Source: Pleurobrachia bachei
Lineage: Eukaryota > Ctenophora > Tentaculata > Cydippida > Pleurobrachiidae
NCBI GenBank assembly: GCA_000695325.1
Contig: AVPN01000397.1
Location: 1 to 34,864 of the forward strand
Length of the DNA: 34,864 nt
Direction of reading: 5' to 3'
A model generated the notes under the pieces. The model was given only the letters and a program-made list of their open reading frames with translations. It had not been told where the DNA came from and did no database searches. Positions 20,663 to 31,506 of this stretch are shown here, in pieces. How positions within the stretch are numbered: position 1 is the stretch's first letter; the number at the start of each line of letters is the position of its first letter. Both the position numbers and the translations under genes were made by a program.

Positions 20663-21641
20663 ATGAAGCTAAACCTCACTGTCGACAAATCCAAGCCCTC
20701 CCTGTTCCTCCGACTGGTTGGAGAAAACCTGAAGGACACAGTCGCCTTCAAATGGGAATCTGTAACAGCTTTAAAGTTGGACAACAACCTGACACTCCAC
20801 AGTCCCGAGGCGATATCCCGTCATCTGGCAAGGAGTAACCCCCAGTCAGGGCTCTACGGGGCGGGTAATCTCCAGCAGGCTGAGGTTGATCACTGGATTT
20901 GGTTTGGACTCAACAAGTTCGGACATGGTGACTTTAACACCAGTATCCGGTACTGCAATGAGGTAGGCGGGGGCTGAACAAGTGCACTGTGTTGTCATGG
21001 TGATGAGGATGATCTCATAATGATAGTAGTCGGGGTGATTGTATGTCCTGTTGTTTTTTCAACCCTTTTTATTCTACCATGTGGGTCACGGAAAACAGAG
21101 TAGAGCAAGTTAGGTTAGTAAATAAAGGTAATTCGGGGAGGTAAATCTCGGATCTTATCAACTATAATATTTCTACCCAGGTCCTTGCCCAAAACACCTA
21201 CATGGTAGGTGGAAGGCTGACTCTTGCTGACCTGAGTGTGTTCTCTGGGCTCCTCGCTAATAATTCCTTCAACATCGTCATGCAAAAAGGTAACATGATT
21301 TATTCTGGCTCATGTACTAAACAACAGAATGAACAACACAATGAACAACACAATGAACAACAATATTACTCACTAATTAGTTATTAATTAACAATAGTTA
21401 ATCTCCGTTTGAAATTCACCTGTTTAGTACTAACAATTCACCGCCTTTATAACAGGCCTATGTGGTGACAACCTCACTCGCTGGTACGATCACGTCAGTT
21501 CTCTTCCCAACACCGTGACAAGTGTAACTGACATGCCCGCTACTGGAAAGAGGGCTGCCCCCGCTGGCAAGAAGACGGCCCCTGCGGCTGGGGCTTCAAA
21601 GGGTGGCGAGAAAAAACAAAACGACAAGACTGACGAAGGAG
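20663..21641 (+). CDS. EPRS1: EPRS exons 1-3: GST-like domain and linker
   Basis: Exon 1 (20663-20962, 100 codons) begins [13 protein letters not shown] and includes GLYG[13 protein letters not shown], matching the human AIMP/GST-like N-terminus. Exon 2 (21181-21289) carries [18 protein letters not shown], and exon 3 (21456-21641) NLTRWYDHV, then a basic linker ([18 protein letters not shown]). Exon 1 ends in phase 0 and exons 2 and 3 end in phase 1. In other animals this domain docks the enzyme into the multi-synthetase complex. Confidence 0.9.
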
Positions 21642-24600
21642 GTAATTAGTAATTGATTTAATAGTTATTATCTTACTCGTGATGAGTTTTTGATATGTAA
21701 AAGTTCCCCGGATAAATATCACTCCATGCCCTCGTTCCCTTTTCTCATACACCGGGGGGGGGGGATCAACATTTAACTTTGTGACACTCATGCCAGTTAG
21801 GGTGGGTGGGTGTACGAGGGGTCCGGCAGTTAAGTTGTACACTTAACTGCCTAAAAATAGGGGGTCTAGGGGTGTTTATATGGTGAAAATTTAAATAACT
21901 GCTCTAAATGGCCGATTTTTTGAAGTTTTCAACCCCCTTTTTNNNNNNNNNNNNNNNNNNNNNNNNNNNNNNNNNNNNNNNNNNNNNNNNNNNNNNNNNN
22001 NNNNNNNNNNNNNNNNNNNNNNNNNNNNNNNNNNNNNNNNNNNNNNNNNNNNNNNNNNNNNNNNNNNNNNNNNNNNNNNNNNNNNNNNNNNNNNNNNNNN
22101 NNNNNNNNNNNNNNNNNNNNNNNNNNNNNNNNNNNNNNNNNNNNNNNNNNNNNNNNNNNNNNNNNNNNNNNNNNNNNNNNNNNNNNNNNNNNNNNNNNNN
22201 NNNNNNNNNNNNNNNNNNNNNNNNNNNNNNNNNNNNNNNNNNNNNNNNNNNNNNNNNNNNNNNNNNNNNNNNNNNNNNNNNNNNNNNNNNNNNNNNNNNN
22301 NNNNNNNNNNNNNNNNNNNNNNNNNNNNNNNNNNNNNNNNNNNNNNNNNNNNNNNNNNNNNNNNNNNNNNNNNNNNNNNNNNNNNNNNNNNNNNNNNNNN
22401 NNNNNNNNNNNNNNNNNNNNNNNNNNNNNNNNNNNNNNNNNNNNNNNNNNNNNNNNNNNNNNNNNNNNNNNNNNNNNNNNNNNNNNNNNNNNNNNNNNNN
22501 NNNNNNNNNNNNNNNNNNNNNNNNNNNNNNNNNNNNNNNNNNNNNNNNNNNNNNNNNNNNNNNNNNNNNNNNNNNNNNNNNNNNNNNNNNNNNNNNNNNN
22601 NNNNNNNNNNNNNNNNNNNNNNNNNNNNNNNNNNNNNNNNNNNNNNNNNNNNNNNNNNNNNNNNNNNNNNNNNNNNNNNNNNNNNNNNNNNNNNNNNNNN
22701 NNNNNNNNNNNNNNNNNNNNNNNNNNNNNNNNNNNNNNNNNNNNNNNNNNNNNNNNNNNNNNNNNNNNNNNNNNNNNNNNNNNNNNNNNNNNNNNNNNNN
22801 NNNNNNNNNNNNNNNNNNNNNNNNNNNNNNNNNNNNNNNNNNNNNNNNNNNNNNNNNNNNNNNNNNNNNNNNNNNNNNNNNNNNNNNNNNNNNNNNNNNN
22901 NNNNNNNNNNNNNNNNNNNCTCCATGTTACTGAAATATGGGATGATATTGATTACAAAAACAGGAACCGACCGACGCAAGTAAACAATCAATCAGAACTC
23001 GTTATTTAGGTCACGTGGCTGGTTATCAGCCAATCGGGGACCAGTATTTCCTGATTCGGTCGGTTATTGGTGGCAAATGATAGAATCAGTTCCTACAAGC
23101 TGCATGACGTGGTATAAACGTCTTACCTTCTGCTGCAGAACCCTTGGTTAGCAATAAAATGGGAAACAGATATAGCCACATTGTGGCTATCCTTTGCCTT
23201 GTTCGACCCTCCCCGCGCCAAGTTTCAACAAAACAAGCTATCCTGATCAGAGGATGTCTGAAGAGTGAAAAGGTTAATACAAAAGCACAAATAGTCACTT
23301 CAAACGGTAGCTACGCGGTAGCTTGATGTTCAAACGCACAAACGGCCGTCACTCGATGTGGGAATAGACCGGTACCGCGGTACGCTGTAATTTTCCATCT
23401 CTCTCTCTCACTCCCTCTCTCGCTCTCTCTCTCACTTTCACTTTCACTTTCACTTAATGTCCGTCTCTCTAACCCAAGTTTGAAGTTCAAATCAGCTAAT
23501 GTCTTTGTCTTTCTATAGACACCAGCAGCTGACACCACCAGAGACAACGTCATTAGCTGATTTGAACCAACGTCAAACTTCAATTCCACTCGCTGCTTCT
23601 ATCGCTCTTACCCTCTCTATCATTTCTCTGTCACACTCTCTCTCCCCCTCTCTCTCTGTCACACTCTCTCTCTCCCCCCTCTCCCTCTCTCCCCCCCCCT
23701 CTCTCTCTCTCTCTTTCTCTCTTTATCCATCTATCTTTATCTATCTATATTTCTCTTTCTCTCCTGGAGGAGTGGAGAGGGCAATAATTAATAAGGCTGA
23801 GTCCGCTTGTCCAGTACTTTATGAATTATTGAAGACTCTCATTAAACCGGGGGGGGATCAACATTTAACTTTGTGACACTCATGCCAGTTAGGGTGGGTG
23901 GGTGTACGAGGGGTCCGGCAGTTAAGTTGTACACTTAACTGCCTAAAAATAGGGGGTCTAGGGGTGTTTATATGGTGAAAATTTAAATAACTGCTCTAAA
24001 TGGCCGATTTTTTGAAGTTTTCAACCCCCTTTTTTGCGTGCCTATCACATGTGTGTGGCGAATATTTTTTACGCATGCCACTCTAAGTGTCTCATACTAA
24101 CCAATACACTCCCTGATTTGCAGGAAAGTTTGTAGACCTGCCTGGAGCGAAGATGGGAGAAGTAGTGGTGAGGTTCCCTCCTGAGGCGAGTGGATATCTC
24201 CATATTGGACACGCCAAGGCCGCCCTGCTGAATCAGCATTACCAACAGTCATTCAAAGGTAATCTACCTCTCTTTCTTTTATCTTTCCTTCTTTCTCTAT
24301 CTTTGTGGGGTATAAAACCATACATAATGATGTCATCCATGCCACCTAAGAATACTGTTTTCTCTTTTTCTCTCTCCTCTCTCTCTCTCTCTTACTCTCA
24401 CCCCGGATCCTACATTATTTCTACACATAAGTGTGAGCCTCTCACTGTGGGAGTTGTGTAAGTGTGACCGTGTTCTTGTTTGTTGCTCTGATATATATGG
24501 ATTTTCTTAAACTTCTAATCTTACCACTCCTGCTCCCTAACTACCGATCCTTGAAATGCGAGAGAGAAAGGATCGGTGAGAAGGCAACTTTCCTACTCTG

Positions 24601-27600
24601 TCCAGATTCACCTTCCAACTTTCGATGTACAAAACCTCAAAAACCTCCCCTGATACCCTCTACTGAAGACAGTATACCCAACTGTCCGACAACACTGAAT
24701 GAATCAGTGACACTCTGTCCGAAGGGTACTCAGTTCTCAGATGTCATGGAGGACAGACACACACGACTCTCTGAGGCATGTACCGAACTATCTAACCTAA
24801 TCCCGGGAAACCCACCCCGGGATCTCCTCCTATTCCGAGATGTGGGGGAACGGAGTATGATTTGGTGTCCAGTTACAGAATCAGGTTCAGATAACATCCT
24901 CACCCTCTTCTGTCCCTTCTATCTGACTGCTCGGGACTGCTCCAGCCCACTGAAAAGATCCATTCTCAAGAGAATGATGAAGCTACAGCCACATGAAGGG
25001 GCGGGTAGTGCGAGAGTGATAATCGTCCGACACCCATTTGAACGGGCCCTCTCATTTTACCGATCAAAGATAGAGGATCTTGGTAATGGTGATAATTATC
25101 TGAGTGAGATATTTTACGTTATGATGCTACCCCACCGTCATATACCCCACCACATCTACTCGTACAAGAATGAACTTATTGAGCATGCATGGATGACCGC
25201 TTACACTATAGCTCCCCTTCTCAAACAGGGCAAGTTGGCGGAGGCAAAGAAGGCCCGAAAATCTATAAAAACCCCACCACGATTAGAGGGAGTATCAGAT
25301 CAGAACCCTTATGAAGACCCACTATCAGCTACATTTGAGGAGTTCATCAGATCCCTTCTGTCAGGGAGTCTACAGAATGTCTGGCCAGATATCGCTGATA
25401 AATGTGCCCCATGTACGGTCCGTTATACACACATACTAAAACTAGAAACATTAAATTGTGAACTACCCAATGTGTTCGATGAGTTGGGAATGGACGAGTT
25501 CAGTGATGTGGATGGGATTCATTTGAATAGGAACCCCTCCCGGCCTCTGGATAAAAGCGACTTGTATGACTATTATTCCACCCTCCCTGATGGGTTGTTA
25601 GATAAACTAGCCCAATGGTGGGCTGTTGAGTGCCAAATGTTTGGTTATGATTGTGAGAGGTTTGTGTGTGAGGTGAAACAGTGGCGGAAAGACAACCCTG
25701 ATATGGCGAGATGAAAATGAGCTTTTTAGAGAGAGATGGAGTGTGTGAGAGAGAAAGTTTACAAAGTTGTGTTCTTTTGTTAATTTATTTTGTTTTTCTA
25801 CTACAAAGAGTTATTAACCAGTGTGTGTTTTGTGAGTCTAACCGGAAACAAACAAACACACCGCACGAAGGCCAAGGAACAATAGAAAGCAACTTTACTT
25901 CTTCCCTGGAAAACATTTTAACATTTCCAACTGTTTTCCAGAAGGAAAGTTGCTAATTTCCCAACGTTACTAAGAAACGTTAGGAAATATCATTTTTCTC
26001 GACCGTAAGGACAAGTCTAAACTTTAACATACTCCCAGGTAAACTGTTGATGAGGTTTGATGATACCAATCCTGCCAAGGAGAACACTGAATTTGAGAAG
26101 ATTATCCTGGAAGATATGGGTCTGTTAGGTATCAAGTACGACACCCTCAGTTTTACATCAGATCACTTCCCCAAGATGCTGGGGTATGCCGAGCAGATGA
26201 TCAAAAATGTAGGTAGAGGATAAATATGCAATGGTATTGTCACAAACACTGTTGTGTAAGATCACGTGATGCCCATATTATATACGGTGTTGTGTATCAC
26301 GTGATGCCCATATATATGGTGACTGTTTATCAGGGTACTGCCTATGTGGACGATACTGATCCTGCAACGATGAAGGAAGAGAGGGAAAATAGGCAGGAAT
26401 CCGCCAACAGGAGCAACTGTGAGTGTTTCAAACGTTAATTTTCCATCGAGCTACACGTAACAATCGATTATTAATTGTTCTCATTAATAAAGTAACAACC
26501 CTACTGTTGTTCTCCTTAGTAAAAGGAACAATCTCACTTTTGTTCTCCTAAATAAAAGTAACAATCTCACTTTGTAGCTGTCGCCCGAAACAGGGAAATG
26601 TGGGGTGAAATGCAGAGGGGAACTGACTTTGGCAGGAAGTGTTGTTTGAGGGCCAAGATGGATATGAAGAGTGATAATGGGTGTCTGAGGGATCCCGCTA
26701 TGTACCGGTGTAAGCTGGAGGAACATGGACACGCCAAGGCCGCCCTGCTGAATCAGCATTACCAACAGTCATTCAAAGGTAATCTACCTCTCTTTCTTTT
26801 ATCTTTCCTTCTTTCTCTATCTTTGTGGGGTATAAAACCATACATAATGATGTCATCCATGCCACCTAAGAATACTGTTTTCTCTTTTTCTCTCTCCTCT
26901 CTCTCTCTCTCTCTTACTCTCACCACGGATCCTCCATTATTTCTACACATAAGTGTGAGCCTCTCACTGTGGGAGTTGTGTAAGTGTGACCGTGTTCTTG
27001 TTTGTTGCTCTGATATATATGGATTTTCTTAAACTTCTAATCTTACCACTCCTGCTCCCTAACTACCGATCCTTGAAATGCGAGAGAGAAAGGATCGGTG
27101 AGAAGGCAACTTTCCTACTCTGTCCAGATTCACCTTCCAACTTTCGATGTACAAAACCTCAAAAACCTCCCCTGATACCCTCTACTGAAGACAGTATACC
27201 CAACTGTCCGACAACACTGAATGAATCAGTGACACTCTGTCCGAAGGGTACTCAGTTCTCAGATGTCATGGAGGACAGACACACACGACTCTCTGAGGCA
27301 TGTACCGAACTATCTAACCTAATCCCGGGAAACCCACCCCGGGATCTCCTCCTATTCCGAGATGTGGGGGAACGGAGTATGATTTGGTGTCCAGTTACAG
27401 AATCAGGTTCAGATAACATCCTCACCCTCTTCTGTCCCTTCTATCTGACTGCACGGGACTGCTCCAGCCCACTGAAAAGATCAATTCTCAAGAGAATGAT
27501 GAAGCTGCAGCCACATGAAGGGGCGGGTAGTGCAAGAGTGATAATCGTCCGACACCCATTTGAACGGGCCCTTTCATTTTACAGATCAAAGATAGAGGAT

Positions 27601-30600
27601 CTTAGTAATGGTGATAATTATCTGAGTGAGATATTCTACGTTATGATGCTACCCCACCGTCCCATACCCCACCACATCTACTCGTACAAGAATGAACTTA
27701 TTGAGCATGCCTGGATGACCGCTTACACCATAGCTCCCCTTCTCAAACAGGGCAAGTTGGCCGAGGCTAAGAAAGCCCGGAAATCAATAAAAAACCCGCC
27801 ACGATTGGAGGGAATATCAGATCAGAATCCTTATGAAGACCCACTATCAGCTACTTTTGAGGAGTTCATCAGGTCCCTTCTGTCAGGGAGTCTACATAAT
27901 GTCTGGCCAGATATCGCTGATAAATGTGCCCCATGTACGGTCCGTTATACACACATACTAAAACTAGAAACATTAAATTGTGAACTACCCAATGTGTTCG
28001 ATGAGTTGGGAATGGACGAGTTCAGTGATGTGGATGGGATTCATTTGAATAGGAACCCCTCCCGGCCTCTGGATAAAAGTGACTTGTATGACTACTATTC
28101 CACCCTCCCTGATGGTTTGCTAGATAAACTGGCCCAGTGGTGGCATGTTGAGTGCCAAATGTTTGGTTATGATTGTGAGAGGTTTGTGTGTGAGGTGAAA
28201 CAGTGGCGGAAAGACAACCCTGATATGGCGAGATGAAAATGAGCTTTTTAGAGAGAGATGGAGTGTGTGAGAGAGAAAGTTTACAAAGTTGTGTTCTTTT
28301 GTTAATTTATTTTGTTTTTCTACTACAAAGAGTTATTAACCAGTGTGTGTTTTGTGAGTCTAACCGGAAACAAACAAACACACCGCACGAAGGCCAAGGA
28401 ACAATAGAAAGCAACTTTACTTCTTCCCTGGAAAACATTTTAACATTTCCAACTGTTTTCCAGAAGGAAAGTTGCTAATTTCCCAACGTTACTAAGAAAC
28501 GTTAGGAAATATCATTTTTCTCGACCGTAAGGACAAGTCTAAACTTTAACATACTCCCAGGTAAACTGTTGATGAGGTTTGATGATACCAATCCTGCCAA
28601 GGAGAACACTGAATTTGAGAAGATTATCCTGGAAGATATGGGTCTGTTAGGTATCAAGTACGACACCCTCAGTTTTACATCAGATCACTTCCCCAAGATG
28701 CTGGGGTATGCCGAGCAGATGATCAAAAATGTAGGTAGAGGATAAATATGCAATGGTATTGTCACAAACACTGTTGTGTAAGATCACGTGATGCCCATAT
28801 TATATACGGTGTTGTGTATCACGTGATGCCCATATATATGGTGACTGTTTATCAGGGTACTGCCTATGTGGACGATACTGATCCTGCAACGATGAAGGAA
28901 GAGAGGGAAAATAGGCAGGAATCCGCCAACAGGAGCAACTGTGAGTGTTTCAAACGTTAATTTTCCATCGAGCTACACGTAACAATCGATTATTAATTGT
29001 TCTCATTAATAAAGTAACAACCCTACTGTTGTTCTCCTTAGTAAAAGGAACAATCTCACTTTTGTTCTCCTAAATAAAAGTAACAATCTCACTTTGTAGC
29101 TGTCGCCCGAAACAGGGAAATGTGGGGTGAAATGCAGAGGGGAACTGACTTTGGCAGGAAGTGTTGTTTGAGGGCCAAGATGGATATGAAGAGTGATAAT
29201 GGGTGTCTGAGGGATCCCGCTATGTACCGGTGTAAGCTGGAGGAACAGAATGGACGAGTTCAGTGATGTGGATGGGATTCATTTGAATAGGAACCCCTCC
29301 CGGCCTCTGGATAAAAGCGACTTGTATGACTATTATTCCACCCTCCCTGATGGGTTGTTAGATAAACTAGCCCAATGGTGGGCTGTTGAGTGCCAAATGT
29401 TTGGTTATGATTGTGAGAGGTTTGTGTGTGAGGTGAAACAGTGGCGGAAAGACAACCCTGATATGGCGAGATGAAAATGAGCTTTTTAGAGAGAGATGGA
29501 GTGTGTGAGAGAGAAAGTTTACAAAGTTGTGTTCTTTTGTTAATTTATTTTGTTTTTCTACTACAAAGAGTTATTAACCAGTGTGTGTTTTGTGAGTCTA
29601 ACCGGAAACAAACAAACACACCGCACGAAGGCCAAGGAACAATAGAAAGCAACTTTACTTCTTCCCTGGAAAACATTTTAACATTTCCAACTGTTTTCCA
29701 GAAGGAAAGTTGCTAATTTCCCAACGTTACTAAGAAACGTTAGGAAATATCATTTTTCTCGACCGTAAGGACAAGTCTAAACTTTAACATACTCCCAGGT
29801 AAACTGTTGATGAGGTTTGATGATACCAATCCTGCCAAGGAGAACACTGAATTTGAGAAGATTATCCTGGAAGATATGGGTCTGTTAGGTATCAAGTACG
29901 ACACCCTCAGTTTTACATCAGATCACTTCCCCAAGATGCTGGGGTATGCCGAGCAGATGATCAAAAATGTAGGTAGAGGATAAATATGCAATGGTATTGT
30001 CACAAACACTGTTGTGTAAGATCACGTGATGCCCATATTATATACGGTGTTGTGTATCACGTGATGCCCATATATATGGTGACTGTTTATCAGGGTACTG
30101 CCTATGTGGACGATACTGATCCTGCAACGATGAAGGAAGAGAGGGAAAATAGGCAGGAATCCGCCAACAGGAGCAACTGTGAGTGTTTCAAACGTTAATT
30201 TTCCATCGAGCTACACGTAACAATCGATTATTAATTGTTCTCATTAATAAAGTAACAACCCTACTGTTGTTCTCCTTAGTAAAAGGAACAATCTCACTTT
30301 TGTTCTCCTAAATAAAAGTAACAATCTCACTTTGTAGCTGTCGCCCGAAACATGGAAATGTGGGGTGAAATGCAGAGGGGAACTGACTTTGGTAGGAAGT
30401 GTTGTTTGAGGGCTAGGATGGATATGAAGAGTGATAATGGGTGTCTGAGAGATCCCGCTATGTACCGGTGTAAGCTGGAGGAACATCCGCGACATGGCAC
30501 CAAGTACAAGTGAGTTGTAATAGAGGGGTAGCGGGAGGGGGTATAGATTGTTATAGAGGGGGACATGGGGCCAAGTACAAGTGAGTTGTTATAGAGGAGC

Positions 30601-31452
30601 ATCCACGACATGGGGCCAAATACAAGTGAGTTGTTATAGAGGGGATGTCCATTGTTCAACTTACCCATATAATATAAAACTCACTTTTAAAATTATTACA
30701 TGGGAGCCTTACATACAATGCTCTGATCATCGCCTCAATTAAAATGATGGTACTTCCAACGCCATCTATGGTCGTTCCGTTTAGAGCAGGCGCCTGCTCT
30801 AAACGGAACGACCATAGATGGCGCACGGTGTTTGTCGGCCGGTGTCAATAAAATGATTATTCTCCATCTTTGCGTTCAGTTTCTTCTGAATTCTCACCAT
30901 ATCCTCGCCCGAAGTGGTGAAAACCTTGCTCAGATCGGTGGTGAGACCACTAGCAGTACAGTAGATACCAAGCCAGTACATGACATTACGTTGAATCACG
31001 TTTTGTTCAACGAAAGTGTTCTCCTCACGTTTTTCATGTAAATGTGTGCATTGAACTTGTTGCAAGCTTCCTCGGCTATGTCGAATTCCTTTTCATGTCC
31101 CATATCTTTGTAACATTAATCTCTGAACTCTTCCCATCCCTCTTTGCAGTCCCCCATAGTTTCTTTGATCCTAAAGGTTGGTCTCCATCCGCTGCGGTGG
31201 TGTTGCATTCCACAACTAGCGGGAACAGGTTTTACAAGTCCTCCTCCCCACCTACATCTTTACCGTAAACAGTGCAGATGACAGTAGCACCAAGAGATCC
31301 TCCAACAAGGAGTGAGAGAACAAAGAAAAACATTTTGTGATAAAATGAATATTAAAACATGTCCATAATTTTCCGCACTATATACCCCGGGGCCCGGCCC
31401 CCTCTCTCGTCATCTTTCTCTCTGTCTCTCTTTCTGTCTCTGTATATCCCCC

Positions 31453-31506
<54 letters not shown>

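Larger units (their letters stand above)
24207..30483. repeat. Tandem duplication of EPRS exons 4-7 with sulfotransferase
   Basis: Unit 1 is 24207-26726 and unit 2 is 26727-29246, with a period of 2520-2522 bp. Unit 3 (29247-30483) is a partial repeat starting inside the sulfotransferase, 1238 bp after the same point in unit 2. Long stretches are identical. Differences concentrate in a CT-rich patch near 24380-24415 and in the sulfotransferase between about 24930 and 25630. Confidence 0.95.

Noticed and set aside
21891-22991. Long open frames across the gap
   Set aside because: They consist of translated N and have no meaning.
24464-24496. Eleven-codon N-terminal extension of the sulfotransferase
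   Set aside because: It begins with GTG and has no upstream ATG. The ATG at 24497 directly precedes the signal-anchor sequence.
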